This document shows positions 9,833 through 31,813 of a stretch of 64,000 nt of DNA, in pieces. The notes below the pieces were generated by a model. It ran no database searches. It was given only the letters and a program-made list of their open reading frames with translations, and had not been told where the DNA came from. The DNA is from Mesostigma viride (taxonomy: Eukaryota > Streptophyta > Mesostigmatophyceae > Mesostigmatales > Mesostigmataceae). The stretch's first letter is position 1; each line of letters begins with the position of its first letter. The stretch is from contig RPFO01000104.1 of NCBI GenBank assembly GCA_009746045.1, positions 5,398,895-5,462,894 of the forward strand, in the 5' to 3' direction. The translations under genes and the position numbers were made by a program.

Positions 9833-10440
9833 ATGTTCAGCGCTCTTGAACACTATAGTGGTCTCTGCCTGAGAAGATCAAGGAGACAACCAGCGCAGGC
9901 AAGAAATCTGGAAGAAAACGGACCACATGAGAATATAGTAGTGCGCCGCGTAGACTACTGTTGGCAGGGCATTTGGCCCACGTCAACCAGGCAGACACGT
10001 CCCGTGGTCCCGCCAGTGCTGGGCTGCAGCCTGCTCAGCCTGGCTGTCACCTAGTCACGTGGAATGGGCAGGCCAAGGCCAAACGCTGCAACGGTCCCTG
10101 CACCTTCTGTACCCAACTACAGCCGGACACGGGGGGCCTCGGCCTCTCCGTGATATAGAAAAAGATGCAGAATAAGATGGCATGGCATCAGGTTGTGGTT
10201 GTTAACAAGCCTCCTCCGGTAGCAGGGAAGGTGCGCATCACCCCTCACGGACGCAATCGTGACAACCAGGGCTCTTCCGGCCCTACTAGACGAGTACCCG
10301 TTAGCATCATTAGAAACACGTATGCATTTTCGTATATTCCGATGCGCCATGGCTCCCCAATGGGACCGCGTAGAATAATGATAGTATTTATTTATTTTAC
10401 TTTATTCATAATACTGCGCCAGGTGAAGAATTTCCTCACA
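9833..10440 (+). mobile_element. LINE ORF2 tail with third 3'-end variant
   Basis: This starts with a copy of the short repeat family (TCAAGGAGACAACCAGCGC at 9878). Sequence from about 9955 matches the HIAR.NQ.D.SRGP...HL.TW stretch of LINE ORF2 tails. LGLSVI and KKMQNKMAWHQVV follow at about 10140-10200. The end is GCTCCCC-AAT-GGGA (10352-10365) and an AT-rich tail with TTTATTTATTTTA, a variant of the terminal hairpin block. Confidence 0.5.
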
Positions 10441-11722
10441 TAGATAGCCGGCGGCCACAGACACATGCCGCCTCATGCTCACGACGCCACAGATTATATA
10501 GACAGATTATTGTCTCGAGTTTAGCATATAAAGGACTATCATTCTTAGCGATTTGCTCCGTAATGAGTGGATGATCATGACCCTTATCCTTCTAACTTTC
10601 ATGGATTGACGGATTGCTCTGCTTGTTAAACTGAGCCTTCTCTTTGTCTTGCACGCAGGCATCATGATCATTACCTCAATCCAACTACCCCAGGTTCCAC
10701 CACAAAAATTTCAGTTGATTTGTGTCCTGCACTTTTGTCGCACACACTTTTGTGCTCTCTAGCATGTCCGTCATGTAAGTACTACGTTGTAAAAATGATC
10801 AATTTCAAAGTAATTTCGATTTCCCTCAATCTTAACAAGTGTGTTTATTATAAGCATACCTGAGTTAGCTGGAACATGAAGCATTGCACAGTGCCTTGAC
10901 TGTTGGGAGGCCATCCCGGGAACCATGGGCGCTCAAATGAATACAAACTCAGTCCGCTGACCCTAACGCCAACAGTGCGTCACCCCTGCACCGACTGCAG
11001 ATTTGTTTCAGTCTTCCGCTCAGGCCATCTAAGTCTGAACCATAGCTACATCAAATGACACTACCCGCCGTTAATTAATGACATGAGCGCTCTGCGTACG
11101 TCACTCACTCTAATTATTTCGTTTATCTCCCCGCTTTCCTTTCTTTTACATCCTGCAGTCACATAGCCTCGCGGCCGCCGTATATCTGCTTCTAGTTTTA
11201 CAGATACGCGCTCCGAGCCTCCGACATCAGACATGGAGCATGCCACATTGCCCTGCGTCTCACTACTGACTGTACGTGGCACCGTGCGCACGGCATGTGC
11301 GCGGTGGCAAGACAAGAGATCTTCATGAGCAAATCAATCGGCGTACGGACACTTTTCGCGAGGACACGTGTACACGACCGGAAGGAGGATCTTTCACCTC
11401 CCCAAACGGTGCCAGGCTCATTTAGAATGGAGACCAGTGGCTGTACGAGGTGGCAATGTCCGTTCGATATACCCAACTATGAAAAACCCTCCGGAGAGAG
11501 GCGCCCATGCGTTTGGAATTCGGCGATTTCTATGCACAGAAGCCCAAACGTCCAGACAACTAAAATATGTGCATGCGCACTTGCGCAGTAGGGAGCCCCG
11601 CTGGCCGACATGACGATATTCTGTTATCGACGTAAACAAAAAACAAAAACAAGAATTGTATAAAAAAATAGCTATTTCTCTAGCTATTAGGAGATACGTA
11701 CCCTAGTTTCTCACAGGGTTTT
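10441..11722. other. Intergenic; nothing recognised
   Basis: There is no exon with splice signals and no repeat array. Overlapping short ORFs on both strands at 11061-11640 have no domain pattern. This is probably the upstream region of the PQ-loop gene. Confidence 0.45.
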
Positions 11723-11728
11723 ATAAAC
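11723..11728 (+). promoter_or_regulatory. TATA box of the PQ-loop gene
   Basis: TATAAA lies 49 bp before the ATG at 11777, the usual distance for a TATA box with a start site at about 11750. It is the only such motif close to this gene. Confidence 0.5.
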
Positions 11729-11776
11729 CAGGCCACCGGAATTACTGGCACAGCATTGCTAGTGGCCACGGCCACC

Positions 11777-12634
11777 ATGCTTGAAATGGCAGTGGTCACT
11801 GACATGTTGGTCATGCTATCGTCTTCAATCATGAATCGAGCCGCCATGGAGAATCTTTTTGGGACGATATCATTGGTGTTGTGGTCTCTACAGTTGGTCC
11901 CTCAAGTATACCACAATTACAAGAGGAAATCGACTATTGGCATGTCGGTCATCATGATGTTCGCGTGGTTTTTTGGCCAAGTTCTTCTTTGCCCGTATTG
12001 GCTTTTCATCGGGCTTTCCACCCCGCTGATCATCCAGACTCATACTTTTAGCATGCTGTCCATGATTTGCGTCCTCCAAGCTTGCTATTACAACGGTCCA
12101 GCGCGACGGACTCTCAAAGAAGAGCTTAGCAAAAACACATTACATGCGGAGAATGATTTACCCGCTCGTACACTAAGAGAGCGATGGGTGGAAGTGATCG
12201 TGCTCGCGTCCATCTTTTCCTCCTACTGGATAATGTCCGAGATCTTCTTTCAATTCGCGTTATCTCGAACGATTGTGGACAAGAGTTCGGCAAATGAGTC
12301 TCCTATAATATGGTTCTTGGGGATCTTTCCAGCCTTCTTGGGATTGGCGGGATTTATCCCGCAGATATTATCAACGATGAGGCAGAAGTCTGGAGAGGGG
12401 CTTTCTAAACTGTTCCTGCTGATGGATGGCTTTGGGGGGGTCTTTGGCTTACTCTCGCTGGCTTGCAAAACGGGTCCTTTTGATTACATCGCTTCTCTCA
12501 TCTTTGCCGGCATTGTAACCGGCGATTCTATTCTGCTGGCACTACTTGTCGGCTTTGGGTACCGTGAGCGACATTTAACGGCTATTGATAGCCTGGAAGA
12601 CCCGCTGATATCCAGCAAGCCCACCGCTGGATAA
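11777..12634 (+). CDS. PQ-loop repeat membrane protein
   Basis: The product is 285 residues in a single exon. The ATG at 11777 sits in GCCACCATG, an ideal Kozak context; an internal ATG at 11846 is the alternative. Two PQ-loop repeats are clear: LQLVPQVYHNYKRKST (Pro-Gln at residues 42-43) and GFIPQILSTMRQKSGEGLS (195-196). Hydrophobic segments fit the seven-helix fold of the family (cystinosin, PQLC2, Ypq, and related vacuolar or lysosomal amino-acid exporters). The two proline hinges flip during transport. The order and spacing look most like the soluble-ligand PQ-loop proteins known from fungi. A dileucine-like DPLI near the C-terminus could sort it to a vacuole; this is inference. The substrate cannot be told from sequence. 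It lacks introns while its neighbours have several. Confidence 0.88.
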   Translation: MLEMAVVTDMLVMLSSSIMNRAAMENLFGTISLVLWSLQLVPQVYHNYKRKSTIGMSVIMMFAWFFGQVLLCPYWLFIGLSTPLIIQTHTFSMLSMICVLQACYYNGPARRTLKEELSKNTLHAENDLPARTLRERWVEVIVLASIFSSYWIMSEIFFQFALSRTIVDKSSANESPIIWFLGIFPAFLGLAGFIPQILSTMRQKSGEGLSKLFLLMDGFGGVFGLLSLACKTGPFDYIASLIFAGIVTGDSILLALLVGFGYRERHLTAIDSLEDPLISSKPTAG

Positions 12635-12702
12635 GCCCCTTGAAACGTTTTTTGCTTGCGTGGGGCAGACCATCCACCCGTTCCATCCGAACGGAAACAC
12701 AT

Positions 12703-12767
12703 TTTTTTGGATCGAACCCCGGCGACTGCATACCTTCAAATGGACTACCCAGTGAGTTGCCACAGCC
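12703..12767 (-). other. tRNA-like sequence with box A and box B
   Basis: On the minus strand, TGGCAACTCACTGGG (12762-12748) resembles an internal pol III box A. GGTTCGATCC (12718-12709) is a near-perfect box B. The spacing of about 44 bp is that of a tRNA. The acceptor and T stems do not close and an A7 run follows box B, so this is a decayed tRNA or a tRNA-derived SINE head, not a working tRNA. Confidence 0.35.
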
Positions 12768-13792
12768 AACGAATTACTCTCCTGGACCAGGGCCGGCGAT
12801 TGGGGAACACGGCAAGGGCCACGGGGCTTACTTAGGGAGTACTACAGCAACATTCGCATGTCTTGAGGACAGTTACTATATGTGATCCATCCCCGAGGAC
12901 AACCATCTCCGCGGGCAGACGCGCTCCACATCCATCACGTGTCGCGCCCCCACGCCAATAACACCATCATCGCATTTCTTTGTTGCCATATGCTAGAGGG
13001 CACGGGGCCAGGCACCCCACATGGAGCTAGAGTCGCCCTACGTCCATTGATTGATGGCCATTTGCAGGCCCAGGGCCATGGCCCACTGCAGCATCAAGCT
13101 GCATGGGGGGATGGATGGTAAGCCATTTGGCCACTGCTGTATGGCAGCACACGAAGTCCGTGTGTGAACATACGCTAGGGCATGTCACAGAGTGACCTAC
13201 CAATTTATTCCGAAAAATAAAGCATGAGTCACGTATATCGGCTCTGTATTATTCCGCTGTCCTAACTAGTACAGATTTATTGACGGAGCTCCTACATAGC
13301 TATACGTACAGGAGTTTGCGATATTGAGAGCTAGGATATTTATGATCGACACACTTGTAGCGAGTCAGCTCATCAAGACTCTTTAGTACTTATGTTTGAT
13401 AAATTTTTTAGACATAGCTTTGTTTTTCAGCTAAACCGTCTAGGTCTCGCTCTGAACGTTAGCCCGCCGTAGTTTTCTACGTACATATACGGCTACACGT
13501 TCAGAATATACGGCTACACGTTTGGCCACTTCCATTCAATTCCATCATCCTGAACGACTCACAAATGCGGATCGATAAAAATAACAGCAGGATATATCAA
13601 TGAGACAACCAGTGCATGCCAGAAATCGGGATCGAGAATCCGGACCATGGTAGCTCGAGAGAAGCTAGACGGCGTAGCTAAACACAAATTGCGTGATCAA
13701 TGCGTGTGTCCCTAGTGGCCAGGAGTCAACGTGCCCAGCCATTGAAATGTTTGTGTGCCACAGCTTGACTTTGTTGAACATGCCGGCCCTGT
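12768..13792. other. Intergenic between two converging genes
   Basis: This lies between the PQ-loop gene (plus) and the end of the F-box gene (minus). The only structured part is a broken copy of the short repeat family at 13537-13665. No exon was found. Confidence 0.45.
13537..13665. repeat. Short dispersed repeat, rearranged copy
   Basis: The tail of the family (CATCATCCTGAACGACTC) occurs reversed at about 13542-13560. It is joined to a forward head (TCAATGAGACAACCAG, then CCAGAAATCGGGA and CCGGACCATGGTAGCTCGAG) from about 13596. The two halves are thus in opposite orientation compared with the full copy at 41161-41290. Confidence 0.7.
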
Positions 13793-24642
<10,850 letters not shown>

Positions 24643-25863
24643 GACTGCAACTTGGCTTTCGGTGATTGTCTTCTCTGGCGGGTTGTGTCGAAGGATATCC
24701 AGCACTTACCCATGAACAGATTGTACTGTTCGACACCTTCTACGTACCTCACGCGCAGCAAGGTATTTCGTGATCATGTCTAATTTAGCTCGATCGGCCG
24801 CGTCCTTCAGATACCAAAATGACCGAATTCGTCTCTGCAAGTGGAAACCATTCAAGGTTCTCAAAAATCGATCCGAAAGGAAGGAGCTCTACAGCCTTAT
24901 GGTCGTTGGGCTATATATGTATGCATGCCCAGCTTGCCATGCAAGCGTACCCCATCGGATTAACGGTATAGAGAAGTCCAGCATGCCGACAGCATTGTCG
25001 CCTGTCGGAGCCATTCATGACATGAAACAACCGCAATACTAATTCCATAACTAAAGTGATTGTATCAACCCAACCTACTAGCCTTGTAATATAATCTGTA
25101 AACCTCTTCCAAGGCTTATCAGGCCTAGGAAAAAAAAAGCAAGCATTTTCGGATGCAGCAGTTGGCAGTTGGCTGCCATGCGCCCTGATTGCACGAACGC
25201 CACAGTAAATTTGTCAGATCTTCCCGGTCTCCAGCTGGCGCCATTTCCGCAGCTTCCGATTGGCTTGTTAAGCTTTGCTTTGCTTGAAAGAGCTTGAAAG
25301 TTTAGTTATAAACCCTGCCAGGTTCCTGGCATGGAGACGGTTTGATAAGCGCGCCAAGAAACCGTTCTCGCTCAAGTCTGTCAAAGAAAAGCAAAGAAGT
25401 ACAGGCAGTAAGGCTCCCGTCAAATGACCGGCTATGCCGGGTGACCAGTGGTCGCCTATTTCCTCTGCGCAAATGTCGATTGATGGCCGCTGGTTGTAAG
25501 ACCTTGCTCGACAAGTTCGAGTCATCTCCTGGCAGCGGGAAGGATGCATGGATAGGCGGCAAGGGGCATAAGCTTGCAGAAACAGCACGGAAAACGGCAA
25601 TCTAGCATCTGGCAAGGACGGTAGTGATACAATTATACAGTCAGATTTTCCGCTGCTAGCGGCCTAGAATGTCGACGCAGACGGACTGAATCTAAACATG
25701 AGCGATAGCGGCATCCCGCAAAACTAGTTTCGCTTTCTAATTTCCACCCGTGTTCTGAGCATGCCGGCTTGAACTTTCAGACGTTACGACGAGCAGGTCG
25801 CGTCTATCGCAATAAGCCGGCTTCAAAATGAATCGCCGAGCTTTTCTGAATGTACAGCCTTGG
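24643..25863. other. Upstream region of the F-box gene
   Basis: No exon was recognised. No TATA box is evident within 100 bp of the F-box gene start. Short ORFs on both strands at 25268-25615 lack pattern. Confidence 0.4.
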
Positions 25864-26292
25864 CTACGAAGAATTAGCCACGATGATCAAGCCGAGATAG
25901 CGCAACCCGATCCCCTGGCAAGTTGCGAAGGCGATGACCTTGTGTTCTGCGGCGCGGGCTCCTTTCATATGAGCGTACATGATCAATATGGCGGATGCGA
26001 AGGCAATTACCGAGGGGCCCGAGATCCCGACGCGGCATATCTCTGTTTCTGCGCAGATATCCCTGGCCAGCACCCCTCCCGGCTGGATGTTGAAGTATAC
26101 CTGCCCTCCCTCGATAAACAGCCGGATGTGAGAGGCGACGTCCATTCCCTGGGCATGCGCCCGGTGCTCGTATTCGAAGGTCGCTACGTGTACGCCCTCG
26201 AGCCGACGCAAATAAAAGCCTTCATACAAGAGACTCCCGCTGTTGAGCCCCTGCTCGAAGGGCTGGGAGGAACCGCTACTGTTGGCTGCCAT
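25864..26292 (-). CDS. Hypothetical 142-residue protein
   Basis: The ATG at 26292 has a strong context (GCGCCATGG). The reading frame has a GC-rich third position (roughly three quarters in the first half), like the real exons in this window. It contains SGPSVIAFASAILIMYAHMK, a possible membrane segment, and GLRYLGLIIVA near the end. No family is recognised. The opposite strand has a longer frame (25828-26634), but its third positions are less biased and its start is weak. Extra exons are possible. Confidence 0.35.
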   Translation of the reverse strand: MAANSSGSSQPFEQGLNSGSLLYEGFYLRRLEGVHVATFEYEHRAHAQGMDVASHIRLFIEGGQVYFNIQPGGVLARDICAETEICRVGISGPSVIAFASAILIMYAHMKGARAAEHKVIAFATCQGIGLRYLGLIIVANSS

Positions 26293-28111
26293 GGCGCCCG
26301 ATCACCCTGCGGGCTGCCACGTGAGAGTATGGACCCGCATCTACCAGCTGGGGACCATGAGTCCGAGCGGGCGCCATCGCCAAAGAGAAGACGGCGCGGC
26401 GAGGATGACAGTATTATGGTGTACACCCTCGTGTTTCCCCACGTGTCACTGACGCTGTACCCGTGGCAGCAGGGGTGTGCCAAGAGCCAGCATTGCTTCG
26501 ACCGAGTATCTAGCAGGAGCCCGCATTATAAACAAAACAAACAAGGATCTGGCCCTGCGAGCGGAGGTAGCGGCGATGTCAGGGCACACGATTCCCATGG
26601 TTCGCCACATGGCAGCGAAGGTTTGCAAAGGTAGGCTAAATGTGGCTTCTCCATGGCTGTGCGGGAGTGCGCAGCAGCAGCATTATTTACGCAGGTATTC
26701 CTGGCTGGGGTTATTACATTGGGTGGCTATTGGGCTATAGAGTTTGCCTAGTGGGTGAGACTGCTCGCCTAGTGGGTTGTACTGCTTGCCTAGTGGGCTG
26801 TAGCGTTTGTATTCCTGGCCTCCCTATACCTGTCTCCACCGCCCATTCCATGGAGGAATGACCAATAGGAATGAAATGATAGGAATAAACTATAGGAAGC
26901 TATGCTCACGCGATGCAGCCGCGTGCTTGAATGCGTGACACTCGTGGCATGCTTAGCAGACAAGTGAAGGCATGCCACATCCTAGAAACGACTTACGTGA
27001 CTGACCCCTTCAGGAGTTTCTGGTCTTCTCGACTGCCTGCCTGTAACTCCCGCCAGCTCATGCCTCTTTGTGTGCGTGGTGTCCCTTGCCTCACGTCACC
27101 AGAATTTAGAATTCTGAAACTAAAACTATACAACTTTAATTAATGCATTAGGCCCCTGGTCCTTCTCATGCCCCGTACTTGCGGATCCGTTCTTGTGCAG
27201 GTGCTTGTTGTACGGTAGACGTCTCCTTTGGTGTTTGTGCACTTAATGTACGCTCATGTGCCTCTTTAGTTATCTGTGCACCTCTTGTGCACTTGGGGCC
27301 TCTCTTGTCTTCTCTTGGCTCGCTGGCCTAGCCCATTCGGGATGGAGGTGACCATCAATTCTTATGGGTGTTCTTGTGGGTGTTCTTGTGGGTGTTCTTA
27401 TGGGTGTTCTCGTGGGCCACGTTCTGGTACAGAAACCCCTCGCGAGCACACGCCACTGAATTCATGGCCGTGTTCTCGTGGGCCACGTTCTGATGCAGAA
27501 ACCCCTCGCGAGCACACGCCACTGCGCCAGTTGTGGGCACTTTCTACCGTATGATAGTGGTCACTGCTAGTGCCACGCCGCCATGTGCGCTGTGCCTGGG
27601 CAGGGCGGAGGTGCAAGCCACCTATTTTTAGCCCATCATCATGCCCGCATGATCACAGCGCCCCACCAGGGTAGCTGTTTGCGAGCACGCATGTCATGCC
27701 ACACAGGGACCTCAGCCCAGCCACATTTTCGTGAGCGGAGACTTTTGTTCTCCGGTTCTCTTCACCGTAGGGGAACCATCACGATTCCACCCCATCCCAC
27801 CCCACCGCGTAGGATATTCCACCGCACCTAGGTCTCGGCAATCCCACCCCCTGGGCCCCCGCGAAGCCTAGACTCTCCGGACTCACCGGACTCATCCATC
27901 TAACAGCCACTCTTACGTCCCCCACAGTCACTCATAGGAAACTGCCAGCCCCAAGATCTTCTCTCCCTGATTTTCTCGGAGCTTCCCCGTCTGATTTCCT
28001 CCAACATCTTCCCCATCAGAATATATATATTATATATTATATATAATATATTGATTATTTCACCAAAGCTCTTCTGATTTCCTTGCGTGGTGGCCCTGTG
28101 CCCTCACCCAC
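26293..28111. other. No supported gene; small repeats
   Basis: 27365-27415 is a 12-bp repeat (GGGTGTTCTTGT type). 27405-27525 holds a duplicated segment of about 66 bp (CGTGGGCCACGTTCTG...CCTCGCGAGCACACGCCACT). 28020-28055 is an AT run (TATATATTATATATTATATA). No exon was recognised. Confidence 0.45.
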
Positions 28112-31100
28112 ATGCCTCCTGTTTGTTTCCTTGCGTGGTGGCCCTGTGCCCTCACCGACATGCCTCCTGCTTGTACGCCCGGTGCCTTACCAACCCTCAG
28201 GGCGGTGGCGCGCCTCCGCGCCTTGAGCCAGCTGGCACCACTAGGGCCGTCTCCCCTACTGCCATCCGCACCGGTTGGCCACATACTGCCATCCGCAACG
28301 GTTGGCCACATGCTGGGCCCTAGATCCCTCACACGCGCAGCCCACGGTGCCATGGAGGGCCCCACCGCTGGAGGCACTGCCGGCGAGACACTGGCAAAGA
28401 GCCGTACTGTTCTAGCTGGCCCTGTGCCAGCATTAACAACACGTGTGATCGGTCAATCCGACCACTTATTTCCACCTCCGGGTGTTGGCCCCATTCCCAT
28501 TCCCAAGTCCATGGTCCCTGCCCCCTTTACCCATAGCGTGCCGGGAGAGGGGCATGCACACACGGCTGTCGCTGCTGCTGCTGCTGCAGCAGCAGCTGCT
28601 GGCAGTGGCGGGGTGGCGGGTGTTGTCACCAGTGGCTACCACCACGCACCAGCAGCAGATCCACAGGCAGCCGCTCCAGCGCCGGGCCTAAAGCTGCCCG
28701 ACGTCAAATCAGCGGAGCGTGCGGTGAGGGGCTCGTTCCGCCACTGGCTGCGATGCCAGGACACCCTGGTGTGCTCCGTGGAGAGTGCCATGCGTGGGGC
28801 GCCAGGTGGCACGAACGGAGAGGAGCAGGGCCGGCTTCTCGCGAGTATAGTAGGTGTTCCTACTATGTGATATTACATATATAGTAGTATAGTGGGTGTC
28901 CCCACTGTGTGCTATTGTATATATGTGTGCTACTATACTATAGTAGTACGAGTATAGCACTATATGCTGCGATGGGCATCCCTTCCGCTACTCTAGGCGG
29001 TAGGACGTCCCAAGGGCGGGGCTGTTCGCTCTGGCCTCATTCCATAAACCCTATTGCATAAACACTTGATTCTTACTATACGATGGTACCCGCTTGCCCT
29101 GTATGGTTGTTGTTATTGCCCATCCGGATTCATGGGTGTCCTGATGAAGTATTTAATGATGAAATACAAATAATTAATATAACAGCATGTAATATTATTT
29201 ATTCAGTGTAGTGTCTGTCATGGACGCACGTGGTATACCTCACGGCCCGCACGTGCATGAGTGGTAGTGCCTTGCACAGCTAGAGTGCTCTAAGGCTTCT
29301 ATTAGTGTTGTTGCTCATCTTCTGCCTCCTGTTGCATTTCCATCATCCTTTGGCAGCAACCTATCTCCTTCCCTCTAAATGAAGTCCTCATGATGCAGTC
29401 GATTCTCCTGCTTGCGTCCCCCTCTTATGTTGTATACTTATTTCTTCTGCTTGGGTCACCCTCTTTCTTTCTGGCCAGGTCCGGCCACACGGATGAAACA
29501 GGACCGTCAGCATCACACTTTCCACTCCTATCTGTCCCACGCTGTCTGAACTGTCCTTGGAACGGTGTGCCCTTTCGCTTGTGGCGGGCTACATGTCAGG
29601 CCGAGCTGATGGAACGCGACCGCCAGCATCACGCTCGGTCACACTCGCTGCGGCCGATGCTGGAAGCCGCGCTTGCAGAAGAGGAGGTAGGTATTTCTTG
29701 CCCCTCGCAGTCGCATCACCAGACTGGCTACGAAGAGCGTGTTCATTTTCTGCATCTCTTATATGTGTTTCTGTGGGGAAGGGTTGGATAAAGGGGGCGG
29801 GGTGGGTGGGACTGTTTTCTGAGAAACGCGTCCCCACAACCCACGCCAACACGCCACTCTTTATTAATTAATCAATAGTAGCATTATCGGAAAAAGTGGG
29901 TTTATTTCTAGGAACTGAAAGGGGATTAGGGTCCCCCTGCCCTCACGAATGCCTACTGGACATCCCGCGTCCAGATCCCAGTTGGTCCCAGTTGTGCTCC
30001 CCTTCTAGCTGTATACCCTTTCAACCTTGTTGTGTTCTAGTTTCTACCTTTTGAGGCATTGCATGCAAGGGCCGCCGCGCTACCGCCTTTGCACATAAAT
30101 AATAGGATGCATGGTTACTAATTTTAAGGGTGCATTCAATTTTTTTTTTCAGGTTAGCCTCCAAAGAGGTTTGCTTGCTACTAGGGGGGCCGCTTCTCGT
30201 TGGTGCAACGCTGGTGCCCTTAGGCTTGCAGTCACTAAGTGTGAGATAAATACTGGTATGCATTTACGATTGTCATTGAAGAATTCACAGGGCGTTGGTG
30301 GCAAGTGTGTTCAACTGGGATAAGGTGATCCAGTCCTACTTGGCAACTTGGGCAGACTGTGCTACTTGGCAACCTGGCCAGTCCTACTGTAACGTGCCAA
30401 GCCTATCAGCCAGGCACGGGAAAGATGGTTTCCTAAATACGGGACTGTCGTCCCGGGACTGACTCACGCCTGAAAAAGGAAGATATTCACTACGCTATGG
30501 CTACTTGCTGTGATCACAGCGTAGGCCCAGGAGCATTATAATTTACCTTCTTATGAGCTTGCAACTGTGGTTGGACTCAATGTCATGCGTCGGACATAGT
30601 TGAATTAATCAGAAAAGGTTTACGTAGATCAGGTTGACTGATAGTGAGAGGATTGCGAGATGAGACGACTGACTGACCATCGTCCTCGCACGCCTTTATG
30701 CCAAGCAGTGCCACCCGGTCGGCGCTGCTGATCCAATCCTTGTGGCTCAGAATCCTCCACGCTAAGCTTACGGGCTGAAGTATATTGTAGTGGGCCGAAC
30801 TACGGGTTGACCAAAGGGCTGTTCGACCTCCAAGGCTCCAACCATGTCCGTGGTAACTATCGTTACGTTATGCCATCGGAGACGCGTCAATAGATATAAT
30901 CCCAAGGTCACCACTGTTACTCTAGATGTCAGCTGTCGGCACACTCGTATACACATGCAGCTGTGTGCCAGAAGGTATGGACTTCAAACCACCTTAGGTA
31001 GCATTGACGATTTTCTATCTCTTTTGCACGTATCTTTTTATCCCATGTTTCTTTCGCCAAACTTCCTCGTGTTCGCTAGGCTCGACCCTAGTCGGCACGC

Positions 31101-31813
31101 TACACCTACCTGGTGACTCAGTGGGCGTTGGAAGGGCCTTTCCTGAATCTAGCCGACCCATGAGGACAAATGCGTGACTTGTGAATTGATATGGTGTAAC
31201 AAGACTTAAATATTGTAACCAGAATTGAAGATGGTGTAACAAAACTTGAAGCTCGTGTACATTGGCTGCAACTAGGTTCGTTCCCTATTACAAAGGTGCG
31301 TTGCACTACATGGATTTGTGGAAGTATATCTCTGATCTCTTGATTTTTCTCCCTTCTGGCGTTAATCTTTCTTAGGCTGCACATTTCCTGTGCTCCCTTC
31401 CGATAACTGCGTCTCCATAGATGTGCCCACGTGCCATGCTCTGGACATGGGTCATGTTGCCCCTGCCATGCCGCCATGGATCGATCCCTCATGTGGTGCC
31501 ACCCTTGCCCCGTCCTGCAGGCCGCACTTGCAGAGGTCACTAGCAAGCTGGGCGGGCCGGGGGACAGGGGGGAAAGGGCCGCACGAGATGCCCTGGCCCA
31601 GCAACTTGCGGCTGGCCAGCAAGAGGTAATCGTCCCCCTGTGGATTTGCAAGGCAGCCGCTCAGCAACCCAGCTGATAACTCTGTCTCATTCTTCCCCTC
31701 ATTCCTCGCTCCTCATGCAGATGCATGCTGGCCGGTGGGGAGCTGTGTTTGTGGGGGAGGAGGGGGACCGGGGGGGGGGGGGGCAGTGGTTTTGTTGCCG
31801 ATTGCTGTTGTAG
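28112..31813 (+). CDS. Spliced gene of unknown product, Ala/Pro-rich then coiled coil
   Basis: Tentative join 28112-28849, 29600-29686, 31521-31625, 31721-31813: 341 codons with stop, all junctions phase 0. Exon 1 is Ala/Pro-rich with an Ala11 run and ends in a helical stretch (RHWLRCQDTLVCSVESAMRG). Exons 2 and 3 are charged and helical (AELMERDRQHHARS, AARDALAQQLAAGQQE), likely coiled coil. The last exon has a strong acceptor (CTCGCTCCTCATGCAG) but its stop lies just after a run of 14 G, so the frame there is fragile. The start is uncertain because a 49-bp tandem duplication gives two similar ATGs (28112 and 28160). No known family is recognised. It runs toward NUP85 (convergent). Confidence 0.4.
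29600..29686 (+). CDS. Unknown gene, exon 2
   Basis: Flanked by GTCAG and GAG|GTAGGT. It encodes 29 charged residues (AELMERDRQHHARSHSLRPM...). Its 3' end GCCGCGCTTGCAGAAGAGG is echoed by the start of the next exon (GCCGCACTTGCAGAGG). Confidence 0.5.
31521..31625 (+). CDS. Unknown gene, exon 3
   Basis: Acceptor CCCCGTCCTGCAG, donor GAG|GTAATC, 35 codons in phase 0. It encodes ALAEVTSKLGGPGDRGERAA and further Ala/Gln-rich helix. Confidence 0.5.

Noticed and set aside
11756..11776. Upstream non-ATG start (TTG) for the PQ-loop gene
   Set aside because: The ATG at 11777 has an ideal Kozak context; nothing supports a TTG start in this nuclear gene.
30111..30323. Possible extra exon at 30144-30250 with a strong poly(T)-CAG acceptor
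   Set aside because: Its phase does not fit between the neighbouring exons of the unknown gene and the peptide is unconvincing.
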